Positions 16,562 to 24,418 of a DNA stretch of 64,000 nt are shown here, piece after piece; within the stretch, counting starts at the first letter, position 1; the number at the start of each line of letters is the position of its first letter. A program made the position numbers and the translations under genes. The stretch comes from Phytohabitans maris (GTDB lineage: Bacteria > Actinomycetota > Actinomycetes > Mycobacteriales > Micromonosporaceae): contig NZ_JAVHUY010000040.1 of assembly GCF_031085175.1 (NCBI RefSeq), positions 33,751 to 97,750 on the forward strand, written 5' to 3'. The notes under the pieces are model-generated. The model searched no databases, had not been told where the DNA came from, and saw nothing but the letters and a program-made list of their open reading frames with translations.

Positions 16562-17461
16562 GTGCGATCCATGACCACCACCCGCCAGGTCTTGGTGCGG
16601 GACGTGACCACCCGGTGCACCGCGCTGGTCGCCGCGCCCTGGTTCAACGTCACCGGGTTCCTTGTCATCGTCGTCAACGCGGTGACACTCGGCCTGGAGA
16701 CCTACGGTTCGGTGGCTACCACGGCAGGTGCGGTGCTGCGGGCGGTCGAGTACTTCTGCGTAGCGTGCTTCGTCGCGGAACTGCTTGTCCGCTTCGGGGC
16801 GCATCTCAGCACGCCGGGTGGTTTCTTCCGGGACCGGTGGAACCTGTTCGACCTGGCGGTCGTGGCCGCCCCGCTACTACCCGGCGTCCGCGAGAACGTG
16901 ACGCTGCTGCGACTGCTGCGCTTGGCCCGGATCGTGCGCACGTTCCGCCTGTTTCCCAGCCTACGGGTCATCCTGGTCGGGATCCGGCGCAGCATCCCCG
17001 GTCTGGGCAGCTTCCTGCTGATCACCGTCCTGGTGCTGTACGGGTACGCGATGCTCGGCTGGATGCTGTTCGGCGACGTCTACCCCGAGCGGTACGGCAC
17101 GGTGGGGCAGGCGATGCTGACGCTGTTCCTGCTGCTGTCGCTGGACGGGATCACCGACACGTTGCAGGCCGGCCGCGAGGTGACCGAATGGGCGGTGCTG
17201 TACTACGTCTCCTACATGGTCGCCGCCTGTTACCTGCTCACCAACCTGCTCGTCGGCCTGGTGCTGACCGCCTTGCAGGAGGCGCACCAGGACGAGCGCG
17301 CCACGACCAGACGCACCCACGGTTCGCGCACGGCACCCAGCGGCCGCACCGAGCTGTCCACGCGCGAGCAACTGGCCGCGCTTCGCGCGCTCCTGGACGA
17401 CCTGGAGCGGCAACTGCCGGATGACAGCCCAGCTGTGACCGCTACCCAGCCGCGCGGATGA
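16562..17461 (+). CDS. Voltage-gated cation channel family protein (single-domain, NaV/CaV-like)
   Basis: A 299-residue six-helix channel subunit. S1 starts near residue 28 (WFNVTGFLVIVVNAVTLGL) and S2-S3 span about 56-106. S4 is residues 113-133 (LLRLLRLARIVRTFRLFPSL), with arginines at every third position, the voltage sensor. S5-S6 flank a pore loop LTLFLLLSLDGITDTL. The filter reads SLDGI (193-197), where bacterial Na channels have LESW and relatives LEGW, so selectivity may differ. A cytoplasmic coiled-coil-like tail (LSTREQLAALRALLDDLERQL, about 262-283) should support tetramer formation. GTG 16562 sits 4-5 bp after GAGGAG; ATG 16571 is the alternative. Confidence 0.88.
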   Translation: MRSMTTTRQVLVRDVTTRCTALVAAPWFNVTGFLVIVVNAVTLGLETYGSVATTAGAVLRAVEYFCVACFVAELLVRFGAHLSTPGGFFRDRWNLFDLAVVAAPLLPGVRENVTLLRLLRLARIVRTFRLFPSLRVILVGIRRSIPGLGSFLLITVLVLYGYAMLGWMLFGDVYPERYGTVGQAMLTLFLLLSLDGITDTLQAGREVTEWAVLYYVSYMVAACYLLTNLLVGLVLTALQEAHQDERATTRRTHGSRTAPSGRTELSTREQLAALRALLDDLERQLPDDSPAVTATQPRG

Positions 17462-17509
17462 ACAACGACCGTTGACCCGTCGTGGCTTTGGGGATCGGCG
17501 CGTGGCGGG

Positions 17510-18325
17510 TCAGTCGTCTTGGAGGAAGGAGATGAGGCGGAGGATTTCGAGGTAGAGCCAGACGAGTTCGACGAGGATGCCGAAGGCGCCGAGCCAGCCG
17601 TATCGGCGGGGTAGTCCGGCGCGGATGCCGTCTTCGATCTGGGCGAAGGTGACGACGAACATGAGCGCGGCGACCACGATGCAGACCAGGGAGAAGATGA
17701 TGGCCAGGCCGCCGCCGTCGTGCAGTGGGCCGGCGGTGCCGGTGAACATGGTGATGAGCAGGTTCACCACGGTGACCACGGCCAGGCCGGCGGCGGCGCC
17801 GATGACGATCCGGGTAAACCTGGGTGTGGCCCGGATGATCCTCGTCTTGTAGAGGGCGGCCATGGTGAGGAATACGCCGAGGGTGGCGATGACCGCTTGC
17901 AGGACGATGCCGTTCCAGCGGGTCTCGAAGGCCTTGGACGCCGCGCCGAGGAAAACCCCTTCGACGACCGCGTAGGTCAGCAGGATGACCGGGTTGGTGA
18001 CCTGGGCGAAGGAGATGACCAGGCCGAGGAGCAGCCCGATGAGCATGGCGGCGATCCAGAGCGGCATCATCGCGGACGCCGGTACCAGGATCCAGGTCGC
18101 GGCCGCCGCCGCGACGGCGGCGCCGAGCAGGGTGACGGTCTTGACCACGACGTCGTCGACGGTCATCACGTCCGTGGTCGGCGGAGCCAAGCCCGCCCGC
18201 TGCTCGGTGGTGGGCATGGCGTAGGTGCGGCCGCCGTAGCTGTAGGTCGGTGCCGGCCGACCGTAGCCGGTCGGCGGCTGGGTCGTGGTGGTGAAGCGGC
18301 GCAGGATCGGGTTGGAACTGCGCAT
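17510..18325 (-). CDS. Bax inhibitor-1/YccA family membrane protein
   Basis: A 271-residue integral membrane protein. About 65 Gly/Tyr/Thr-rich cytoplasmic residues (TGYGRPAPTYSYGGRTYAMP) precede seven hydrophobic segments, ending IEDGIRAGLPRRYGWLGAFG and LYLEILRLISFLQDD as in actinobacterial BI-1/YccA proteins. Family members form pH-dependent calcium leak channels or stabilise membrane proteins. Its ATG overlaps the stop of the upstream spo0M-like gene by one base (TGATG), so the two are translationally coupled. Confidence 0.92.
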   Translation of the reverse strand: MRSSNPILRRFTTTTQPPTGYGRPAPTYSYGGRTYAMPTTEQRAGLAPPTTDVMTVDDVVVKTVTLLGAAVAAAAATWILVPASAMMPLWIAAMLIGLLLGLVISFAQVTNPVILLTYAVVEGVFLGAASKAFETRWNGIVLQAVIATLGVFLTMAALYKTRIIRATPRFTRIVIGAAAGLAVVTVVNLLITMFTGTAGPLHDGGGLAIIFSLVCIVVAALMFVVTFAQIEDGIRAGLPRRYGWLGAFGILVELVWLYLEILRLISFLQDD

Positions 18326-19434
18326 CAGATCTCCTCGAACCCGCCGCCGTCGAAGCCGGCATCGTCGAACCCGCCGTCCTCGAACCCACCGGCGGCCTCT
18401 GCCGCGTCGGGCGCCATCGCGTCGCCGATCATGTCGCTGATCACCATTCCGCCGAGGAAGCCCAGCGCGGCGCCGCCGACGCCGGCCGCGACCGCCCCAC
18501 CCACGCCCATGCCGGGCCGGCGCTGGTAACCGCCGTACTTGTAGCCGCCGTGGCCGCCGTACGCGTAGCCGGGCTGGCCGTGCGCCGGCTGCCCGTACCC
18601 GGGCTGGCCGTATCCGCCCGCGGGTGGGCCGTAGGCCGCTTGGCCGGCCGGGGGCTGGATGAACGCGCCTGGGGCGGGAGCCGCCGACAGGCGTTCGAAG
18701 GCCCGCACGAGCCACCGGTCGACCTCGGTGACCCAGCCGTCGCCGGTGGCGGAGAGCCGCTCGACGTCGCCGCTGGCCAGCTGGTGCACGTCGGGCTGGC
18801 CCGGCCGGCTGGCCAGCTCGACTGCCACGGTGAGCCCGTCCGGCCGCGGCGCGAGCGCGAAGACGAGCTGCGGCACGTGCGGCCCCGGCGCCTGCCCCTC
18901 CGGCACGGGTGCGTAGAACGTGACCGCGTGTACCGCGGCCATCGGCAGGCCGACCAGGTGGCCGGGGCGGATCTCGGTGCGCACGAACCGGCAGCCGATC
19001 GTGCCCAGCGCGTCCACGATGTGCTGCTGCACCGGCGACGCCTCGACCGCGACCGGGTCGAAGTCGCCCTTCGCGCTGCCGGAGGCGACGGTGACCTGGG
19101 TCCGCACGCCGAGCGTGAGGCCGGGCAGGGACTGGCCGTAGAGCACGGTGAACGGTGTGTGCTCGGGGACCGGGACGCTGAACGGCACGGCCTGGCGCGA
19201 TCCGCCGGCCAGTCGCAGGCCGGAGGTGACCGGGAAACGGCTCAGCTCGATCTCGCCAGCGGCGCCGTTGGCGACCAGGATCAGGTCGATCGCCGTGATC
19301 TCCGCGTCCGACTTGGCCCGCAGGTTGACCTCGCCGGAGAGCACGCCACCCGGTCGGGCCGGGTGTGGCGACAGCACGGTGTCGACCTCGACACCGCCCA
19401 GCCCCAGTCCGGCGAGGAGCTTCTTGAAGACCAT
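18325..19434 (-). CDS. spo0M: Sporulation control protein Spo0M-like
   Basis: A 369-residue protein whose first about 240 residues form the arrestin-like Spo0M domain (MVFKKLLAGLGLGGVEVDTV, PGGVLSGEVNL, SRFPVTSGL). The Bacillus protein affects sporulation and stress control. A Gly/Tyr/Gln-rich linker follows (YGQPGYGQPAHGQPGYAYGG), then a glycine-rich hydrophobic stretch (GVGGAVAAGVGGAALGFLGG) and an acidic tail of FxDGGF repeats. Gene order with BI-1 directly behind suggests a joint membrane-stress role. A MerR-type gene is divergent, with 88 bp between starts, and may regulate the pair. Confidence 0.88.
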   Translation of the reverse strand: MVFKKLLAGLGLGGVEVDTVLSPHPARPGGVLSGEVNLRAKSDAEITAIDLILVANGAAGEIELSRFPVTSGLRLAGGSRQAVPFSVPVPEHTPFTVLYGQSLPGLTLGVRTQVTVASGSAKGDFDPVAVEASPVQQHIVDALGTIGCRFVRTEIRPGHLVGLPMAAVHAVTFYAPVPEGQAPGPHVPQLVFALAPRPDGLTVAVELASRPGQPDVHQLASGDVERLSATGDGWVTEVDRWLVRAFERLSAAPAPGAFIQPPAGQAAYGPPAGGYGQPGYGQPAHGQPGYAYGGHGGYKYGGYQRRPGMGVGGAVAAGVGGAALGFLGGMVISDMIGDAMAPDAAEAAGGFEDGGFDDAGFDGGGFEEI

Positions 19435-19522
19435 GCCGCTACCCTTCGATCGAAGAACGGTTCCGAAACAGGCTGGCGGACAGTAGCACGTGAAACTGTA
19501 TGGTTACTGAGAGGAGTGCGAG

Positions 19523-19921
19523 GTGGCGGGGCTGATGCGCATCGGTGAGCTCGCCGCCGCCGCAGGGGTCAGCAACCGAACGATCGACTTCTACACCACG
19601 CTGGGGCTCATCACGCCGGCCGAGCGCAGCCCGGGTGGCTACCGGCTCTACGACCCGGCGACCGTCGACGTGATCGCCTCGATCCGCCGGCTCGAGGCGT
19701 CCGGGATGGCGCTGGAGGACATCGGCCGCGAACTGCGCAACGCCACCACCACCGGCCTGCCCGAGGCGTTGGCCCGGCTCAACCAGGACCTGGAGACCCT
19801 GCGCACGCTGGCCGAGACGGCCGACGCGGACGCGCAGCCGATGGCGGCGACGCTCACCATAAGAGCGCACAACCTGATTACCGCCGCGATGGAACTGCTC
19901 ATCGCCATGCCCGACGTCTGA
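19523..19921 (+). CDS. MerR family transcriptional regulator
   Basis: A 132-residue regulator with the MerR winged-helix at its N-terminus: MRIGELAAAAGVSNRTIDFY, LITPAERSPGGYRLYD and VIASIRRLEASGMALEDIG. A short dimer helix follows (PEALARLNQDLETLRTLA). No cysteine metal-binding site is present, so it probably senses an organic ligand or protein. GTG 19523 follows GAGGAG; ATG 19535 would also serve. It is divergent from spo0M, and the 88-bp intergenic region probably holds its operator. The 193 bp after its stop (19922-20114) shows no gene. Confidence 0.9.
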   Translation: MAGLMRIGELAAAAGVSNRTIDFYTTLGLITPAERSPGGYRLYDPATVDVIASIRRLEASGMALEDIGRELRNATTTGLPEALARLNQDLETLRTLAETADADAQPMAATLTIRAHNLITAAMELLIAMPDV

Positions 19922-20114
19922 CACACCCTCCAGCGACCCGCCCCGCTCGCGATGACTCGGGGAACCGGTCTTGGCTGTGGAACGACATGTGCCAGATGGC
20001 TTGGCGGTCGTTGTCCGGGCCCGGCAGCGGATGGTCCAGGTGGGCGCGAACGGCCGGACACGAGCCGTTGCGGTCCGCCCACCACGCCAGAGCACGCCCG
20101 GCGGCCGCACGGGC

Positions 20115-20648
20115 TCAGTTCTCGGTCGGTATGACGACGACACTGATCATGCGCCGGGTGCGGTCCTGGCCGGGGTCGTTCCTGGTCCGGGCGGTGATCG
20201 CCGAGCGTAGCTCGGTGAGTAGTTCGGCCAGTTCGGTGTCGGTCAGCCAGAGTGCGGCCTGCCGGTAGGTTATGCCGTCGGTCGTGGGGTCGGCCGGTCC
20301 GCGCGTCAGGTAGCGGTCGAAGTCGGCCAGCAACCCGCCGGTGAACGCGGTGAAGGCGCGTCGGTGGTCGTCAGCGGTCATGGCGGCGCGTTCGGTCGGG
20401 TCGAGTTCGGTGCGGTCCCAGCGCAGCCGGTAGGTCCGTTCCACCGCGCCCCGGATCCGTCTCTCGTCGAGGATCTCCAGTACGCCGGCGGTGGTGAGCG
20501 CCGCGATGTGCCGATACATGGTCGCGGGCGGGATGTCGGGCAGCCGGGCTCTCAGCTGTGTGGTGGTGCTGGGGCGCCGGTCCAGCAGCGCCTGGATGAT
20601 GCGCAGCCGAACGGGGTGCATGAGCAGGTCCAGGTTTGCCATGGCCAC
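20115..20648 (-). CDS. Winged-helix transcriptional regulator (ArsR/HTH_20 type)
   Basis: A 177-residue regulator. MANLDLLMHPVRLRIIQALL with TTTQLRARLPDIPPATMYRH and LTTAGVLEILDER forms an ArsR-like winged helix (HTH_20 group). The C-terminal half (TADDHRRAFTAFTGGLLADFD, ALWLTDTELAELLTELRSAI) is the effector domain typical of this actinobacterial group. It is divergent from an alpha/beta hydrolase gene with 51 bp between starts and a 16-bp dyad in between, so it most likely represses both. ATG 20648 or 20642 can be the start. Confidence 0.88.
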   Translation of the reverse strand: MAMANLDLLMHPVRLRIIQALLDRRPSTTTQLRARLPDIPPATMYRHIAALTTAGVLEILDERRIRGAVERTYRLRWDRTELDPTERAAMTADDHRRAFTAFTGGLLADFDRYLTRGPADPTTDGITYRQAALWLTDTELAELLTELRSAITARTRNDPGQDRTRRMISVVVIPTEN

Positions 20649-20669
20649 ATTATTACCGACGTGATACCT

Positions 20670-20685
20670 TTCTCATACGTGAGAA
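20670..20685. promoter_or_regulatory. Candidate operator, 6-bp dyad TTCTCA-TACG-TGAGAA
   Basis: A perfect inverted repeat with 6-bp arms and a 4-bp centre lies in the 51-bp space between the divergent winged-helix regulator and alpha/beta hydrolase genes, just before the RBS GGAGGT (20690-20695). Size and place fit a dimeric ArsR-type repressor site. Confidence 0.6.
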
Positions 20686-20699
20686 CAATGGAGGTGTAT

Positions 20700-21653
20700 A
20701 TGGACCGGACCGACGCGATGGCACGGCCCTGGCCGGCGACCGGAAGCGGCACGCGGGAGATCGAGATGGCCGCGCCGGCCGACGACGGCGTCGCCCTGGC
20801 GGGCACACTCACCCTGCCCGCGGGTCCGGGACCACACCCGGCGATGCTGTTCCTGCCCGGTTCCGGGCGGCTGGACCGGGAGTCCAACGCTGGTCGGCTG
20901 CGGATGTCGCTGGGCCGTCCCCTGGCCCAGGAGCTGGCCCGGCACGGGGTGGCGTCGTTGCGCTACGACCGGCGCGGCGTCGCGGCGACCCCGGGTGACT
21001 GGCGGGCCGTCGGCTTTCTGGACAACCGCGCCGACGCCGCGGCCGCGCTGCGGGCGCTGCGGGGACGCCCGGAGATCCGGACCAGCGCCACCGGCGTGAT
21101 CGGGCACAGCGAAGGCGCGGTGCACGCGGCCTGGCTCGGTGCGCACGAGCGACCGGCAGCCATCGTACTGATCGCCGGCTATGCCCGGCCGGGCCGGCAG
21201 GCCCTCTACTGGCAGGCAGCCAGGATCGCTGACACCCTGCCCCGTCCGGTCCGCGCGCTCCTGCCCGTCCTCCGGCGGATCGCCGCCGGGCAACTGTCCA
21301 GACTGGAGGCCACCACGACCGACACCGCCCGGATCGGTGGGTCCCGGATCAACGCCCGGTGGTGGCGAGAGCAGCTCGCCTACGACCCGAGCGTGGACCT
21401 GGCTCAGATCCAGGCACCCGTGCTGGCGATCACCGGTGACAAGGACCTTCAGGTCGACCCCGACGATCTGGCGACGGTCGAACGGCTGGTCCCCGGCGGC
21501 GCCGAGGTGCGCCGGATCCCCGACATGACCCACCTGCTGCGTCGCGACCCCGGCCGCCCGTCGCTGCTGTCCTATCCCCGCCTGCTGCGCCAGCCGGTCG
21601 ACCCGGACCTGCTCGCCCACATCGCACACTGGACCGTCGCCCGGCTCCGCTGA
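20700..21653 (+). CDS. Alpha/beta hydrolase family protein
   Basis: A 317-residue serine hydrolase. The oxyanion strand is AMLFLPGSGRLDRES, the nucleophile elbow is VIGHSEGAVHAAW (Ser137), the acid is in VLAITGDKDLQVDPDD (Asp247 or Asp253), and the His is in IPDMTHLLRRD (His277). The layout resembles the dienelactone hydrolase/S9 peptidase-like group of esterases. ATG 20700 is preferred over ATG 20688 because GGAGGT lies 5 bp before it. A divergent ArsR-type regulator probably controls it. Substrate unknown. Confidence 0.87.
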   Translation: MDRTDAMARPWPATGSGTREIEMAAPADDGVALAGTLTLPAGPGPHPAMLFLPGSGRLDRESNAGRLRMSLGRPLAQELARHGVASLRYDRRGVAATPGDWRAVGFLDNRADAAAALRALRGRPEIRTSATGVIGHSEGAVHAAWLGAHERPAAIVLIAGYARPGRQALYWQAARIADTLPRPVRALLPVLRRIAAGQLSRLEATTTDTARIGGSRINARWWREQLAYDPSVDLAQIQAPVLAITGDKDLQVDPDDLATVERLVPGGAEVRRIPDMTHLLRRDPGRPSLLSYPRLLRQPVDPDLLAHIAHWTVARLR

Positions 21654-21765
21654 CCGTCGCGCGCCGGAACACGAGACCGGCGGACCTCCCGCACCCTGCG
21701 CCGCTGTCGGCCATGGACGCGGGCAGGTAACTCGGGCAGGTTGTCATTGCTCGCGCCTCCGGGAA

Positions 21766-23034
21766 CTACCCGGAGGCGACCCGGTACAACTGCTCGCCCG
21801 GTGGAAACAGCAGGTTGACGTTGTTGACGCCCCACGCCATACCGAGGTGCTCCTCCGGAGTGACGCCCGGGTCGATCCGGAACGACGGGATCCGCCGGCG
21901 CAGCTCTTCGAAGCCGATGCGTAGCTCGAGCCGGGCCAGGTGCGAGCCGATGCACCGGTGCGGTCCGAGGCCGAAGGCGATGTGGGGCTTGGTCCGCGGC
22001 CGGTCGAAGATCACCTCGTCGGGCCGTTCGAAGTACCGCGGGTCGCGGTTGGCCGCGCCGAGCGGGCAGTGCACCCGCTCACCGGGCGGCAGCGTGATCC
22101 CGCCGACCTCGACGGTCTCGGTGGCCGTGCGGGTGGGCACCGGCATCGTGGTCCACCGCAGCAGCTCCTCGATCGCGGGTACGAGCATGTCCGGGGTCGA
22201 GAACATCTCGTCCCACCTGTCCTGGTGCCGGCCCAGGTACAGCATGCTCTGCGAGAAGGCGCTCTGCACGGTGTCGAGCCCGGCGAAGATCATCAGCAGG
22301 AACGCGTCGAAGACGTCGTCGTCGGGGAGTGTCCTGCCGTCGATCTCGCCGTCGAGCAGCAGCGACGTGACGTCGTCCCGCGGCGGCGCGGCCCGCCGCT
22401 CGGCGATCAGCGCGGTCAGGTAGCCGCCGAGCTCCTGGCCCGCCTCGGCCCGCGCCTCGTTGTTCTCCTCGTCGGTCCCACCGTAGATGCCGTGCATCAT
22501 GATGTCGGCCCACTCGCTGAGCTGGACCATGTCCTCGATGGGCCAGCCCATGATGCCCATGACCGTGCCGCCCGGAAACGGCAGCGCGAACTCCCGGCTG
22601 AAGTCGCACGAGCCGCGCTCGATGAACTGGTCGATGAGATGGTTGGCGGCCGTCCGGAGCCTGGGCTCCAGCTTGGCCACCGCGCCCGGCGCGAAGAGCG
22701 GGTCGAGCAGGTTGCGGTACTGCCGGTGGGTCGAGCCGTCCAGCTCGATGGGGATCATCCGCTTGCGCTTGCCCTGCAGGTTGGTCTGCACGGTCGGCGG
22801 TTCGTTCGGGAAGCTGACGAAGCCGCGGTTGTTGCGGCGCAGCACCGAGCTGATGTCGTCGTACGTCGTGACGATCCAGCAGCCGCCAGCCGGCGCGGAG
22901 TAGCTGATCGGCAGCTCCGCGCGGCGGTCGGCGATCTCGTCCAGGTGCGACTGGATGGTGACCTTCGTGGCGAACGGGTCGTAGTCACGCCGCAGCGAGG
23001 TCTTCAGGCCTTCGAGGTCGGTCGGCTTCGTCAT
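21766..23034 (-). CDS. Cytochrome P450 (P450-A)
   Basis: A 422-residue bacterial class I P450 that needs ferredoxin and reductase partners. The I helix is MIFAGLDTVQSAF (residues 248-260), with acid and Thr in AGLDT. The K-helix ExxR is EELLR (289-293), and the heme loop is FGLGPHRCIG with Cys361. The N-terminus matches P450s of terpene and steroid catabolism. ATG 23034 lies 5 bp after GGGAG; an upstream in-frame ATG at 23073 is less likely. It is divergent from P450-B, and both starts flank a shared promoter region. It is the leftmost gene of the catabolic island. Confidence 0.93.
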   Translation of the reverse strand: MTKPTDLEGLKTSLRRDYDPFATKVTIQSHLDEIADRRAELPISYSAPAGGCWIVTTYDDISSVLRRNNRGFVSFPNEPPTVQTNLQGKRKRMIPIELDGSTHRQYRNLLDPLFAPGAVAKLEPRLRTAANHLIDQFIERGSCDFSREFALPFPGGTVMGIMGWPIEDMVQLSEWADIMMHGIYGGTDEENNEARAEAGQELGGYLTALIAERRAAPPRDDVTSLLLDGEIDGRTLPDDDVFDAFLLMIFAGLDTVQSAFSQSMLYLGRHQDRWDEMFSTPDMLVPAIEELLRWTTMPVPTRTATETVEVGGITLPPGERVHCPLGAANRDPRYFERPDEVIFDRPRTKPHIAFGLGPHRCIGSHLARLELRIGFEELRRRIPSFRIDPGVTPEEHLGMAWGVNNVNLLFPPGEQLYRVASG

Positions 23035-23074
23035 GAACACTCCCTCGCGCGGCACCGTGCCGTACACGGACATG

Positions 23075-23127
23075 CCAATTATGATGCTATGGTCTTGGCG
23101 AAGGTTGCCACTACTATAAAACCATAG
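23075..23127. promoter_or_regulatory. Divergent promoter region of P450-A and P450-B with dyad
   Basis: CTATGGT (23087-23093) and ACCATAG (23121-23127) form an inverted repeat with a 27-bp spacer. The overlapping ATTATGATGCTAT (23078-23090) is a degenerate copy of the island motif. On the minus strand TATAGT near 23112-23117 can serve as a -10 box. GCCAATTATG followed by CTATGGTC recurs at 54279-54302, before another divergent pair of the island. Confidence 0.55.
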
Positions 23128-23148
23128 TTGGAGAGCAGAGGTAACCGC

Positions 23149-24414
23149 ATGGACCAAGCTGTGGAGGCGCTCGCGCCGGCCAGCCTGCGGGAGCGGGTAA
23201 CACGCTTCTACGACCTCGACGAGGAGCTGCTGCGCGACCCCTGGCCGCTGTACGCGGAGATGCGCGAGCGGCAGCCGGTCATGCGCGTCGGGCCGGCGGT
23301 CGTGGTCACCCGGTACGAGGACGTCAAGGCGGTCTTCCGCGACACCGTGAACTTCTCGAACCGGCGGTACACCGGATCCCGGGTGACCCAGAAGCGGGCC
23401 GGCCTCTCGCCCGACGAGGTGCGGCTCTACGACTACCTCATCGAGCTCGACGTCAACCACATCGGCCAGAACGACCCGCCCGACCACAGCCGCCTGCGCC
23501 GCTTCGTCAACCAGGCGTTCTCCGGCGGGGCCGTACGCCGGATGCGGGAGCGGGTCGTGGAGATGGCGCACGGGCTGCTCGACGAGGTGGACGCCGGCGG
23601 GGAGGAGCCGTTCGACCTGGCGGCGCTCTCGTGGCGGCTGCCGTTCGCGGTGGTCTGCACCATGCTCCAGATACCCGACGCCGAGGTCTCGACCTTCCGC
23701 GGCTGGGCGCTGGAGATCCGGCGCGGACTGGGCACCAACTACGACAACCTGCACGAGGCGTACGACGCGACCAAGAACCTCGAGGCGTACGTGCTGGAGC
23801 TGATCCAGCGGCGCCGCGCGCAGGCGGGCATCGGCGGCAACGACGACCTGGTCTCCAACCTGCTCGCCACCGACATCGACGGCACACACCTGACCGACCA
23901 GGAACTGGTCACGATGTTCGCGGTGATGCTGACCTCCGGCAACGCCAACGACATGATCTCCAACGCGGTGATCGCGCTGGAGCGGTGGCCGGACCAGCGC
24001 GCGCTGCTGATCGAACGCCCCGAGCTCATGCGCAACGCGATCGAGGAGTTCCTGCGGTACTGCCCGTCCGCGCACGGAGTGCACCGGGTGGCGGTCGACG
24101 ACGGCGAGATCGCCGGCTTTCCGGTCCGGGCCGGCGAGACCGTCCGGCTGGTGGTCGCCTCCGCCAACCACGACCCGGAGAAGTTCGCCGAGCCGGAGCG
24201 GCTCGACATCACCCGCGCGGACGCCCGCCAGCACCTGGACTTCGGGTACGGCATCCACACCTGTCTCGGGCAGTGGCTGGCCCGGATGGACATCGAGGTC
24301 GCGCTCACCGTGCTCTACGAGCGCTATCCGGGCCTGCGGATCGCGGCGCCGTTCGAGTACCGGCGCGAGTACCAGTTCCGCGGCCCCCAGCGGCTCCTGG
24401 TGAGCCGGGGCTGA
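23149..24414 (+). CDS. Cytochrome P450 (P450-B) with atypical I helix
   Basis: A 421-residue P450. The heme loop FGYGIHTCLG (365-374, Cys372) and ExxR EEFLR (299-303) are intact. The I-helix oxygen-activation motif reads LTSGNAND (261-268), so the usual acid-Thr pair (AGxET) is replaced by Asn-Ala-Asn-Asp. Such P450s exist (EryF lacks the Thr) and often need substrate-assisted proton delivery. ATG 23149 has AGAGGT at proper spacing. It heads an operon with the fused CoA-transferase (4-bp gap) and an MFS permease. Confidence 0.92.
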   Translation: MDQAVEALAPASLRERVTRFYDLDEELLRDPWPLYAEMRERQPVMRVGPAVVVTRYEDVKAVFRDTVNFSNRRYTGSRVTQKRAGLSPDEVRLYDYLIELDVNHIGQNDPPDHSRLRRFVNQAFSGGAVRRMRERVVEMAHGLLDEVDAGGEEPFDLAALSWRLPFAVVCTMLQIPDAEVSTFRGWALEIRRGLGTNYDNLHEAYDATKNLEAYVLELIQRRRAQAGIGGNDDLVSNLLATDIDGTHLTDQELVTMFAVMLTSGNANDMISNAVIALERWPDQRALLIERPELMRNAIEEFLRYCPSAHGVHRVAVDDGEIAGFPVRAGETVRLVVASANHDPEKFAEPERLDITRADARQHLDFGYGIHTCLGQWLARMDIEVALTVLYERYPGLRIAAPFEYRREYQFRGPQRLLVSRG

Positions 24415-24418
24415 GACG

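Noticed and set aside
20115..21653. Inclusion of the ArsR-type regulator and alpha/beta hydrolase in the catabolic island
   Set aside because: Their dyad differs from the island motif and a 112-bp featureless gap separates them from P450-A; they are better seen as an independent divergent pair.
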